A stretch of DNA of 12,119 nucleotides, taken from positions 1 to 12,119 of the forward strand of contig DYRC01000104.1 in NCBI GenBank assembly GCA_020718925.1, given 5' to 3'. The notes below the pieces were generated by a model. That model saw only the letters and a program-made list of their open reading frames with translations. It searched no databases and was not told where the DNA came from. The position numbers and the translations under genes were made by a program. The DNA comes from Desulfonema limicola. Lineage in GTDB: Bacteria > Desulfobacterota > Desulfobacteria > Desulfobacterales > DYRC01. This document shows positions 4,553-12,097 of this stretch, piece by piece (within the stretch, counting starts at the first letter, position 1; each line of letters opens with the position of its first letter).

Positions 4553-6628
4553 TTATTCCTGATCCGCTTTCAACTCTTCAATCACCTTCTGAGCAATTGC
4601 GGCAGGCACTTCATCATAATGCGAAAATTTCAGCGAAAAGGTGCCGCGTCCGCCGGTCATGGAGTTCAGATCCGGCGCGTAGCTTAAAAATTCCGCCATT
4701 GGCACATTGGCTTTGATAATCTGCTTTTTGCCCGCGCTGTCCATGCCTAAAACTCTTCCGCGGCGGCTGTTCAGATCACCCATGATGTCGCCCATGTAGT
4801 CTTCCGGCGTGATGACCGTAACTTCCATAATCGGCTCAAGTAATACCGGCTGTGCCTGTTCCATAGCTTTCTTGAATGCCAGTGATCCGGCAATTTTGAA
4901 CGCCATTTCGGAAGAATCCACTGCATGATAAGACCCGTCGTCAGCCGTAGCTCTGAAATCCACCATCGGCGAACCGGTCAGAAAGCCTCTTGCCATAGAT
5001 TCCACAATGCCTTTTTCTACTGCCGGAATATATTGTCTGGGAATAGAGCCGCCCACGATGGCATCCACATATTCAAAGCCTGATCCTCTGGGCAGCGGCT
5101 CAAACTGTACCCAGCAGTCTCCGAACTGTCCGTGTCCGCCGGTCTGCTTTTTGTGGCGTCCCTGAACCCGGACTTTTTTCTTGAATGTTTCCCGATACGG
5201 CACTTTCTGAGGCTTGAGCTGCACATCCACATTATATTTGCGCTTGAGTTTTTCAACGGTCGCCTCAATATGCACCTGTCCCATGCCGGACAGGAGAATT
5301 TCTTTGGTTTCAGCATTGCGGACCAGCCTCAGCGCCATATCCTCTTCCATGACCTTTGACAATGAAGAAAATACTTTGTCTTCATCGCCCTTTTCTTTGG
5401 GAGATGCGGCAAACGAAATCATGGCAGGAAGCGGTTCAGCGCATTTGAATTTCACCTTTTTATTTTCAGCGCATAAGGTGTCGCCGGTCCCGGTGTCTTT
5501 GAGTTTGGCTACGGCGCAGATTGAACCCGGAATCGCGCCGGATGCGGGTTTCTGTTCTTTTCCGGCAATTCTCAGCAATTGGGTGAATCGTTCTTTTGAA
5601 TCTTTGTTGACATTGTAAAAATTGCCGTCTGAGCCGAGCTTTCCCGAAACAACTCTGAAAATCGAAAGGCGTCCCGCATACGGATCTGCTACGGTTTTGA
5701 ATACAAATGCCGCAAATGGCGCATCCGGATCCGGCAGGCACTGAATTTCATTTCCGCTATCCGGGTCTGCTGCCGTGAAAGCCCCGAGATCTGAGGGCGA
5801 TGGCATACAATTGATTACAAAATCCATCAGCAGATCAATGCCGATATTTTTTGTGGCAGAACCGCACATCACCGGCACAAACGCCCGGTTTAACGTTCCT
5901 TTTTTCAATGCAGACCTGATTTCATCATCTGAGAGGCTTTCTCCTTCCAGATATTTTTCCAGCAGCGAATCATCCGCTTCCGCCACGTTTTCCACCATCG
6001 CCAGATGTTCCATTTCCGCTTCATCTTTCATATCTGCGGGAATGTCGCTTTCTTTGGCATTTCCGGATGCGTCATAAATATATGCCTTCATGCCCACCAA
6101 ATCCACCACGCCCTTGAAACCGGCTTCCGCGCCGATAGGCAGTTGAAGGATAATCGGCTTGGGAGATTCAAAGCTCTTTTTAATATCTTCAAGTGTACGC
6201 GAAAAATCTGATCGGTCTTTGTCAAGTTTATTGATGAAAATCGCGCAGGGCATGTTGAATCCCGAAGCAAAATCCCATGCAAGCTCGGACTGAACTTTTA
6301 TGCCGTCAACAGCATCTATCAGCAGCAGCGCGCCGTCAGCAGCCTGCATACACAACTTGGTATCTGAAAAAAAATTCTGATCACCCGGCGTGTCCATCAG
6401 GTTAACCGTGTATTTTTTCCATGTATATTGATGAAAAGCGGTACTGATGCTGACCTGCCGCCGAATTTCTTCAGGCTCGAAATCCATCGCCGTATTGCCG
6501 TCTTCCACCCGTCCTACGCGGTTGGTCACGCCGGCTTTGAACAGCATAATCTCGGATAGGGAAGTTTTACCGGAAGACCCATGCCCCGACAAGGCGATGT
6601 TTCTTAGTTTGTCTATCATTTCACTCAT
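4553..6628 (-). CDS. Elongation factor G-like GTPase (EF-G paralogue)
   Basis: A 691-aa translation-factor GTPase with the full EF-G domain order. The G domain has the P-loop GHGSSGKT (15-22), switch I RRQVSIS (about 56-62), G3 DTPGD (79-83) and G4 NKLD (133-136). Next come an OB-like domain II (AFVFKTVADPYAGRLSIFRV), then domain III (RLVRNAETKEILLSGMGQVHIEATVEKL). Domain IV is recognisable by GGSIPRQYIPAVEKGI, and domain V by LLEPIMEVTVITPEDYMGDIMGDLNSRRG. The G3 motif reads DTPGD where canonical EF-G has DTPGH, so the catalytic histidine position is Asp. This places it with EF-G-like paralogues (type II/FusA2-like), not the housekeeping fusA, and no rpsL/rpsG/tuf genes are nearby. The open frame extends to 6742, but ATG 6628 has AGGAG 10 nt upstream and begins just before the family's N-terminus. 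ATG 6619 is an alternative. Its role, translocation or recycling or something specialised, is unknown. Confidence 0.9.
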   Translation of the reverse strand: MSEMIDKLRNIALSGHGSSGKTSLSEIMLFKAGVTNRVGRVEDGNTAMDFEPEEIRRQVSISTAFHQYTWKKYTVNLMDTPGDQNFFSDTKLCMQAADGALLLIDAVDGIKVQSELAWDFASGFNMPCAIFINKLDKDRSDFSRTLEDIKKSFESPKPIILQLPIGAEAGFKGVVDLVGMKAYIYDASGNAKESDIPADMKDEAEMEHLAMVENVAEADDSLLEKYLEGESLSDDEIRSALKKGTLNRAFVPVMCGSATKNIGIDLLMDFVINCMPSPSDLGAFTAADPDSGNEIQCLPDPDAPFAAFVFKTVADPYAGRLSIFRVVSGKLGSDGNFYNVNKDSKERFTQLLRIAGKEQKPASGAIPGSICAVAKLKDTGTGDTLCAENKKVKFKCAEPLPAMISFAASPKEKGDEDKVFSSLSKVMEEDMALRLVRNAETKEILLSGMGQVHIEATVEKLKRKYNVDVQLKPQKVPYRETFKKKVRVQGRHKKQTGGHGQFGDCWVQFEPLPRGSGFEYVDAIVGGSIPRQYIPAVEKGIVESMARGFLTGSPMVDFRATADDGSYHAVDSSEMAFKIAGSLAFKKAMEQAQPVLLEPIMEVTVITPEDYMGDIMGDLNSRRGRVLGMDSAGKKQIIKANVPMAEFLSYAPDLNSMTGGRGTFSLKFSHYDEVPAAIAQKVIEELKADQE

Positions 6629-6698
6629 TTGACCCAAACTCCTCTCTTTCGATATTCTACGTCTGCAAACGGTATTTATAAGAATAATATAAAGATTT

Positions 6699-6962
6699 CT
6701 ATATGGTTGCTGAAAAAAAATCAAGATAAACTTGTAAGACACAAAGCAATCGCATGAAAAAGTAGGGGATAATTTTCGGATAAGGAGTGTGTTTCATCTT
6801 GTCAGACGCCTTTAACAGAAATTCAAAACGTCCGCGCAGCAATTCTATTATAGTAATGATTGAGATTCTCACATCGGAATCATCAAGTTGTTTAAGATTT
6901 TCAATGACTTTCGGGTTTCCTGCATGTAAATGCGTAAGCGTGTCAGTATCAGGAATGTGCAT
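6699..6962 (-). pseudogene. Truncated VapC-like PIN-domain toxin
   Basis: The 87-codon frame begins like a PIN-domain VapC ribonuclease: DTDTLTHLHAGNP at 5-17 and ISIITIIELLRGRFEFLLKASD at about 33-54. Of the usual acidic metal ligands, D5 and E40 are present. After about residue 54 (near position 6800) the resemblance stops, and the rest is an unrelated hydrophobic/aromatic tail ending at 6699. PIN toxins are normally about 130-140 aa with further acidic residues in the second half, and these are absent. None of the three frames downstream restores them. The start overlaps the end of the antitoxin frame by 14 nt, as in intact modules. It is probably an inactive remnant. Confidence 0.65.
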
Positions 6963-7104
6963 TATTTTCAGGTCTTCCCCGTTCTGAGTAAATCATCAGG
7001 CGGAGTTTGTCTGAAAAATCATCATCTGATTTTTCTTCGGGAATTTTCAAATAATTTGCGACCTCTTTCAAGGTCAGCACATTTTCTGTCTGTATCTGTT
7101 CCAT
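6949..7104 (-). pseudogene. Internally deleted HTH antitoxin of the VapC-like pair
   Basis: A 51-codon frame whose first half (LTLKEVANYLKIPEE, 10-24) is the start of an excisionase/MerR-type helix-turn-helix. Its second half (SDDDFSDKL...IYSERGRPE, about 26-46) resembles the C-terminal end of antitoxins paired with DTDTLTHL-type VapC toxins. The recognition helix, wing and linker expected between them (about 50 residues, recalled from the family) are missing in frame, with the join near 7032. It has a weak AGAGAAG ribosome site and lies 63 nt downstream of the beta-CASP gene. It could be a naturally short antitoxin, but together with the broken toxin, decay is more likely. Confidence 0.55.
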
Positions 7105-7167
7105 GATTTTTCTTCTCTCTTATCATAACGCACGGCTATCGGAAATCCTGTTCACGGAAATTTGATA

Positions 7168-8730
7168 TTATTTCAGTCCTACGGTCTCTCCGGCTTGCGG
7201 AACAAACACGGAATATCCTTTTTCAGCAAGATATTGGGCAAACGACAGGGATTGCTCTTCTTCTCCGTGAACAACGGCAATACGTCTGATTTTAAGTCCT
7301 GATTCCTGCAAAAACTTCAGCATTTCATTTCTGTCCGCATGTGCGCTGAAGCCTCCGAGCTTGACCACACGCGCTTTAAGCGGATATTCTTTGTTGAGAA
7401 ACTTCAGCAATGGCGGAAGACCTTTTCTGCCATTTTTTTCATATTCTTCGGATTTTTCCAAAATACGCCTGCCGAGCGTGTTCTGAGCCATATAGCCCAC
7501 AATCAGAATGGTATTGTTCGCATTGTGAATTTTATACCGCAGATGATGCAGAATGCGCCCGCCTTCGCACATGCCTGAAGATGCCAGAACAATATGCGGT
7601 TTTTCTTCACGCATCAGCTCCATAGATTCTTCAACCGATGAGGTGAAGCGAATCTGCTCAAACGAAAAGGGATTTTTGCCTTTTTCCAGAAAGGTTTCAT
7701 GGGTTTCCTGACGATACACTTCGGGATGCTCGCCGAACACGCCGGTCAGCCGGACTGCGAGCGGACTGTCCACATAAATCGGCATTCGGGGAACTTGTCC
7801 GCTGTCATACAACTCATGCAGCATGTAAATCAGTTCCTGCGTTCTTCCGTAAGCAAATGACGGAATCAGCACAGAGCCGCCCCGCTGATAGGCTGCCAGC
7901 AGCACCTCTTTCAACTGTCCTTTCAAATCCGTAACCGGATCATGAAAGCGGTTGCCGTAAGTGCTTTCCATAATCATCAGATCAATGTCCTGATCCTCTT
8001 TGGCAAAATCAAGACAGGGGTCTCTTAAAATCGGCTTGCCGAATCTCCCGATGTCGCCGGTATAGCAAATCCGGTATGTTTTCCCGTTTTCCCGAATGCG
8101 GATAACGCTGAACGCAGACCCCAAAATATGTCCGGCTTCATAAAACGTGCAGGTGGTGTCATGCCCGATAGTAATCGGATAGCGATACGGATACCCGTCA
8201 AAAAAATCAAGCGATGCCTCAGCTTCATCAGTGGTATAAAGCGGGCGGATGCGCTCCAGCCGATATTTCACCATCAGTTCGTTGATAGTTTCAATATTCA
8301 ACTGACTGCGCTCTGTTTTGAGAATCGTTTTGATGCCGTTCAGTTCCCGTTTTGACGCTTTTTTCAACTGAGACAAGGCAGAGCGCAGGGTTTTGTAGTT
8401 TAAATAATTGGCGTCAGATTCCTGAATATGCGCGCTGTCCGGCAGCAGATAACGCGACGCATCTGCCGTAACCCGCGTACACATCACGCGCCCTTTGAAA
8501 TTGCGCGTGGTCAGCATGGGAATGCGCCCTGAATGATCAATATGCGCGTGAGACAGAATCGCATTGGTGATAATTTTGGGATTGAATGGCAGCGCACGAT
8601 TTTTAATGTCGCTTTCCTTGCGCTTTCCCTGAAACATGCCGCAATCCAAGAGAATCCGATCCTGCTCCGTGCCGATTAAGTGCATAGAACCGGTTACTTC
8701 CCGCGCCGCTCCGTAAAATGTAATGTGCAT
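7168..8730 (-). CDS. Beta-CASP metallo-beta-lactamase-fold hydrolase (putative ribonuclease)
   Basis: A 520-aa cytosolic enzyme of the YSH1/CPSF-type (COG1236) family, whose members process RNA with two zinc ions. The MBL ligands are HAHIDH (61-66), H201 in AGHILGS and D226 in YTGDIGR. The beta-CASP part follows, with E255 in MESTYGN, SFAYGRTQEL (291-300), YVDSPLA, ASSGMCEGGRILHH, and the C-terminal KLGGFSAHADR and VVHGEE blocks of the RMMBL region. A Lys/Arg-rich helical stretch (about 112-162) separates the QESDANYLN block from RPLYTTDEAE and makes the protein longer than compact members of about 450-470 aa. No KH domain is present. ATG 8730 lies 4 nt after the rsmI stop, with CGGAG overlapping the rsmI end, which indicates coupled translation. 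The substrate is unknown. Confidence 0.9.
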   Translation of the reverse strand: MHITFYGAAREVTGSMHLIGTEQDRILLDCGMFQGKRKESDIKNRALPFNPKIITNAILSHAHIDHSGRIPMLTTRNFKGRVMCTRVTADASRYLLPDSAHIQESDANYLNYKTLRSALSQLKKASKRELNGIKTILKTERSQLNIETINELMVKYRLERIRPLYTTDEAEASLDFFDGYPYRYPITIGHDTTCTFYEAGHILGSAFSVIRIRENGKTYRICYTGDIGRFGKPILRDPCLDFAKEDQDIDLMIMESTYGNRFHDPVTDLKGQLKEVLLAAYQRGGSVLIPSFAYGRTQELIYMLHELYDSGQVPRMPIYVDSPLAVRLTGVFGEHPEVYRQETHETFLEKGKNPFSFEQIRFTSSVEESMELMREEKPHIVLASSGMCEGGRILHHLRYKIHNANNTILIVGYMAQNTLGRRILEKSEEYEKNGRKGLPPLLKFLNKEYPLKARVVKLGGFSAHADRNEMLKFLQESGLKIRRIAVVHGEEEQSLSFAQYLAEKGYSVFVPQAGETVGLK

Positions 8731-8734
8731 AAAA

Positions 8735-9607
8735 TTAATCCGCTCCGTTACGATTCTGCAATTTCAATGCTTCTTCATAGATCAGCTTTTTAGAAAGCCC
8801 GTATTGCTTTGCAAGTTCTTTGGAAATCTCCGAAACACGCTCTCCTGAGCGCAGCCGCGCCTGAATATCCTGAGTGATCATCTCAGGATTGACACCGGAT
8901 GATTCTTTGTCGCACCCGGCGACAATCAGCACACACTCGCCTTTGATGGCAGCCCGCGCTTTCAAATTTTCAAGAATTTCAGACAGCCTGCCCCGGATAA
9001 ATTCCTCATAAGCTTTGGTCATTTCTCTGGCAAATGCGGCTTGGCGATCTCCGGCTATCTCAAGAATTTCTTCTATCACTGCCATCACGCGCTGAGGCGA
9101 TTCGTAAATGATAACCGTCTTTTCTTCGTGTTTAAGCGATTCAATCTGCTTGTTGCGTTTTGTTTTCTGTTTTGAAAGAAAGCCGATGAACACAAACGCA
9201 TCTGTCGGCAGTCCTGACACGCTTAATGCTGTAATTGCCGCAGATACGCCCGGAATCGGAATCACAGAAATTCCGCTGGCAATAGCTTGTCTCACCAACA
9301 CATATCCGGGATCCGAGACAGACGGCGTTCCGGCATCTGACACCAAGGCAACAGACGCGCCCTGCCTGATTTTTTCAATCAGCCCCGCAGCCCGATCCCG
9401 CTCGTTATAATCATGGCAGGAGATCAGCGGGGTATTGATATGGTGATGCGCCAGCAGCCGGGCAGTATGGCGCGTGTCTTCTGCCGCAATCAGATCAACT
9501 TCGCCCAGAATCCGGATGGCTCTGAGGGTGATGTCTTCCATATTGCCGATGGGCGTGGAAACAATGTAAAGCCTGCCGGATATTATGTCTGAGTGTTGTC
9601 TATCCAT
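8735..9607 (-). CDS. rsmI: 16S rRNA (cytidine(1402)-2'-O)-methyltransferase
   Basis: A 290-aa enzyme that uses SAM to 2'-O-methylate C1402 in the 16S rRNA decoding centre. It is a tetrapyrrole-methylase fold protein. Motifs are GRLYIVSTPIGNMEDITLRA (11-30), AAEDTRHTARLL (41-52), LVSDAGTPSVSDPG (88-101), PIPGVSAAITALSVSGLPTD (117-136), FLSKQKTKR, YESPQR (168-173) and REMTKAYEE. The C-terminal region (258-286, GERVSEISKELAKQYGLSKKLIYEEAL) is the HTH-like RsmI tail. The open frame extends to 9709, but ATG 9607 gives the normal family length. The upstream part is antisense-like padding inside the PilZ gene. The start overlaps the PilZ gene by 25 nt, with only TTTGGA as a ribosome site, so coupling to PilZ translation is likely. 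Confidence 0.95.
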   Translation of the reverse strand: MDRQHSDIISGRLYIVSTPIGNMEDITLRAIRILGEVDLIAAEDTRHTARLLAHHHINTPLISCHDYNERDRAAGLIEKIRQGASVALVSDAGTPSVSDPGYVLVRQAIASGISVIPIPGVSAAITALSVSGLPTDAFVFIGFLSKQKTKRNKQIESLKHEEKTVIIYESPQRVMAVIEEILEIAGDRQAAFAREMTKAYEEFIRGRLSEILENLKARAAIKGECVLIVAGCDKESSGVNPEMITQDIQARLRSGERVSEISKELAKQYGLSKKLIYEEALKLQNRNGAD

Positions 9608-9957
9608 GATTCCAAAAACGTGCGGAGATGGTCTCTGACTTGCGGCGTCGTATTCAGAAAATGGCAGCCTAAGCCGATGTGATTGAAGGAAGGATGGCTC
9701 AATACCCATCGGATTTCCATTTCAATATGAACGATATGCTCAAGCCCGAAAGCACCGTTAAGCTCAATCAGCATCAGACGATCCCCTTGTTTCAGTTGGG
9801 AAAATCCGTCTTTGCCGATGGTCAGCCGAATCCCGCCGACGCTCAGATCCATCACGGTTGCATCCGAATGTGCCGATGAATCGGCAAGCGCGAAAGAACC
9901 GGTGATCCCATCTTCTGCCGAGAAAAAAATCCGATCAAATTGTCTTCTGTTTTCCAT
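9583..9957 (-). CDS. PilZ-domain protein (c-di-GMP receptor)
   Basis: A 124-aa single-domain protein. Both c-di-GMP-binding signatures are present: RRQFDR at 4-9 (R5 and R9 of RxxxR) and DLSVGG at 37-42 (D37, S39 and G42 of D/NxSxxG). The closing strand IGLGCHFL follows at about 93-100. There is no signal peptide, membrane segment or output domain, so it would act through a partner protein. It starts 2 nt after the stop of the lipoprotein gene, without its own clear Shine-Dalgarno, and its 3' end overlaps rsmI. This makes it the second gene of the operon. Which process it controls cannot be told from the neighbours. Confidence 0.9.
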   Translation of the reverse strand: MENRRQFDRIFFSAEDGITGSFALADSSAHSDATVMDLSVGGIRLTIGKDGFSQLKQGDRLMLIELNGAFGLEHIVHIEMEIRWVLSHPSFNHIGLGCHFLNTTPQVRDHLRTFLESWIDNTQT

Positions 9958-9959
9958 AG

Positions 9960-10598
9960 CTATAACGTAATAAAATCAATGTATTCACCATGTGTCAGAC
10001 AATGCGCCCAAATTCTGAGCGTATCGCCCTGACGGACATTCGGCGGACATGCTGCCAGATAAACCGTATTGATGCCTTTATCCGCCATAATGTCGCCTTC
10101 ACCATAGACCGAATACAGCCCCCGGTCTGACGGATTGACGACGGGCCAATTACTGTAAGCACTTTCGGCAGTTTCTGACCACCGGCTGACGGCTTTGCGA
10201 ATGCGTATCCAGTTATACCAATGTCCCTGATAATTGTTGGACGTGTCCGGCAGAGCATTCGGATGTCGTGTATGTCCTTTTGCCGGATCGCCCCACATCA
10301 ATGGAATATATCTGTCAGGAACAAGAGACGGATCAATCATAGCGATATAAGGCAGATGCTTGCCAAGATGCTTTGTTACGCCATCAGGTCCGTTAATATC
10401 GGGCAGATAGGCTGGGGGAATCGCGCCTGCATTGCCCCGAATGCGGTTATATGCAATCGGATCCCATTTGTCGGGCTTTTCAAGCGGAATGCGGTTATAG
10501 TCATTTTCAAGCGACGATGTGCAGGCGCTCAACATCGGAAATACAAGGATGCCTGAGCCGATCATCTGAAAAATAAATTCTCTGCGGGTCTGAATCAT
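9960..10598 (-). CDS. Tat-type lipoprotein of unknown function
   Basis: A 212-aa protein. The N-terminus combines a twin-arginine motif, TRREFIF (4-10), a hydrophobic core (about 11-23) and a lipobox LSAC with C26. It therefore reads as a folded lipoprotein exported by Tat, and Thr at +2 does not suggest inner-membrane retention. The mature part is rich in Pro, Trp, Tyr and Asn (WDPIAYNRIRGNAGAIPPAY, GHWYNWIRIRK) and ends in a block CPPNVRQGDTLRIWAHCLTHGEY that looks strand-rich and contains two Cys and two His. I do not recognise the family. There is no CxxCH heme motif or iron-sulfur ligand set. The start is set by GGAGG 6 nt before the ATG. It is the first gene of the leftward operon with PilZ and rsmI. 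Confidence 0.75.
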   Translation of the reverse strand: MIQTRREFIFQMIGSGILVFPMLSACTSSLENDYNRIPLEKPDKWDPIAYNRIRGNAGAIPPAYLPDINGPDGVTKHLGKHLPYIAMIDPSLVPDRYIPLMWGDPAKGHTRHPNALPDTSNNYQGHWYNWIRIRKAVSRWSETAESAYSNWPVVNPSDRGLYSVYGEGDIMADKGINTVYLAACPPNVRQGDTLRIWAHCLTHGEYIDFITL

Positions 10599-10626
10599 CT
10601 TATGCCTCCGGAATCTGTTTTATCGC

Positions 10627-10654
10627 ATTATAGCCGTCTGAATATTTTTTTCAA
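10627..10654 (-). promoter_or_regulatory. Sigma70 promoter of the lipoprotein-PilZ-rsmI operon
   Basis: On the minus strand: TTGAAA (10654-10649), a 16-bp spacer, perfect TATAAT (10632-10627). It starts transcription near 10620, about 20 nt before the ATG at 10598. No other promoter this good is seen before the hairpin at 4514, so it may drive up to seven genes. Confidence 0.7.
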
Positions 10655-10735
10655 TGGCATTATTTTCATCGCTCAAAAAATTCGTTCGCCGGTCAACCGC
10701 TATTTATTGAAAAATAGGCTCAAAACAGAAATCAG

Positions 10736-10764
10736 TTGTCATTTTCGGTGTTATTCTGTAAATT
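10736..10764 (+). promoter_or_regulatory. Putative promoter of the PhaC-like gene
   Basis: TTGTCA (10736-10741), 17-bp spacer, TAAATT (10759-10764), placing the start about 20 nt before ATG 10793. A 6-bp inverted repeat, CTATTT-N6-AAATAG, lies just upstream at 10700-10717 between the two divergent promoters and might be an operator. Both are motif matches only. Confidence 0.4.
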
Positions 10765-10792
10765 AAGATAATTTTATGAAAGGAGACTTGCC

Positions 10793-12058
10793 ATGCTTGA
10801 TGATTGTTTTATGAAAGGTGTTAAGAAATTTGTAGAAAACGATAATTACATTGTCTGGGAATTTCCTGCCAGCAAAGATGCTTATGAAAAACAAGCTCGC
10901 CCTCTGATTTACAGCTATTCGATTATGAGCAGGGCTTACGGAACAAATTTCAACGATGACAATTTCATCAAGTTTTTCAATGATGAGGGATTTGATGTTT
11001 ATCTGGTGGATTGGGGGACATCATCTTTATTCAGTCTTTCGGGATGGACTCTGGATAATCTGGCAGATGATTTTGAAAAGCTTATCACGTCATTGCTTCG
11101 TCTCTATCCCGCTGAAAAGACACTGAATGTATTCGCTGTCTGTATCGGAGGTGCGATTCTTTCTTACCTGATTGGCAAAAAAGGAAAGGATGTCAGCGAT
11201 AAAATCCACCGGCTGGCATATTACGGAGTCCCGATTATCGGCGCAAGAGATTTGGGAATGGAAAAATCTTTCAAAACTTTCTATGAAATTACACAACCTT
11301 ATCAGGCTATGCTCAAGAATTGGGGCGTATCTCTGTTTTTGCTTGATTCGCTGATTCTCAATTCGGTAAGCATGAGTATGTTGACATGGACCTGGGATCA
11401 GTATTTCAAAGAAAACAAGAACGGCTCTCTTGCCAACATCATCAACTGGACATTCGATGATCGCTGGGTTCCTTATTCGGCGTTGACGGATATTATTTAT
11501 CAGGGCTTTATCCGTCATAAACACGAATTTCATATTGCAAAAAAGGACAATATTCATTTTCTGAACATTGTGGGCAAAGACGATATGCTGGTCAAACCTT
11601 CGGCTTCGATTATCGAATGGAATTCGCCTATTCCCCAGCAGTACAGCTCCTTCAAGCAGATGATTCTCAACACGGATCATTTCATGTTTGCCCGCCCCGG
11701 ATTTGAGCCGGAAAAAACAGCCATCGCATGGTGGTTTGCCGGATACGATTTTTCTTCTCTTATCTATAAATTAAAGACGGATAAGATTAAGTATCAGATG
11801 GTTGCAGATAGAGCGGAGTTGATCATCAGCGATGCTATTCTCAACGGATACCGGAAAGCCAGCGATGTTGAAAAGGAGCTTCTGATAACCTCATTGAATG
11901 AGGTATTGGAGAATAACCCTTCTCTTGACAATATTGAGGATTTGTCTGATCGACTGATAGCAGCGGTAAAGGTCAGAAACGACATGGCGTTTTACGAGGC
12001 GGTTGAACGGAAGATCATGCCTTTTGTGAACAAGTCCGAACATCGGCAGGGAGAATGA
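10793..12058 (+). CDS. PhaC-like polyhydroxyalkanoate synthase (class III-like alpha/beta hydrolase)
   Basis: A 421-aa enzyme of the PHA synthase fold, which would polymerise hydroxyacyl-CoA into storage polyester. The hallmark GFDVYLVDWG (66-75) is followed by the nucleophile elbow AVCIGG (115-120) with C117. The catalytic Asp is probably D264 in NIVGKDDMLVKPSAS and the His H296 in LNTDHFMFARPG. The order and spacing match class III PhaC. Two features are atypical. The lipase-like box has Ala for the first Gly of GxCxG. A helical tail of about 95-100 residues (from about 325) follows the point where class III PhaC, about 355 aa, normally ends. The start has AAAGGAG at 7 nt. The phasin/PhaE-like gene at 1385-1888 may encode a partner. 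Activity on PHA precursors is inference, and a relative with another acyl-transfer role is possible. Confidence 0.8.
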   Translation: MLDDCFMKGVKKFVENDNYIVWEFPASKDAYEKQARPLIYSYSIMSRAYGTNFNDDNFIKFFNDEGFDVYLVDWGTSSLFSLSGWTLDNLADDFEKLITSLLRLYPAEKTLNVFAVCIGGAILSYLIGKKGKDVSDKIHRLAYYGVPIIGARDLGMEKSFKTFYEITQPYQAMLKNWGVSLFLLDSLILNSVSMSMLTWTWDQYFKENKNGSLANIINWTFDDRWVPYSALTDIIYQGFIRHKHEFHIAKKDNIHFLNIVGKDDMLVKPSASIIEWNSPIPQQYSSFKQMILNTDHFMFARPGFEPEKTAIAWWFAGYDFSSLIYKLKTDKIKYQMVADRAELIISDAILNGYRKASDVEKELLITSLNEVLENNPSLDNIEDLSDRLIAAVKVRNDMAFYEAVERKIMPFVNKSEHRQGE

Positions 12059-12097
12059 TCTCTGATAATCAGAAATTTTATCACGGAGAAATGAACG

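Noticed and set aside
6629..6742. N-terminal 38-residue extension of the EF-G-like protein
   Set aside because: It precedes the normal EF-G start, reads through a likely 5' leader, and ATG 6628 has an upstream AGGAG.
9608..9709. N-terminal 34-residue extension of RsmI
   Set aside because: It would overlap the PilZ gene much further and make the protein longer than the family's 280-290 aa. ATG 9607 fits better.
11090..11680. Minus-strand open frame of 196 codons inside the PhaC-like gene
   Set aside because: It is antisense to a gene with clear catalytic motifs, has no ribosome site and no recognisable domain.
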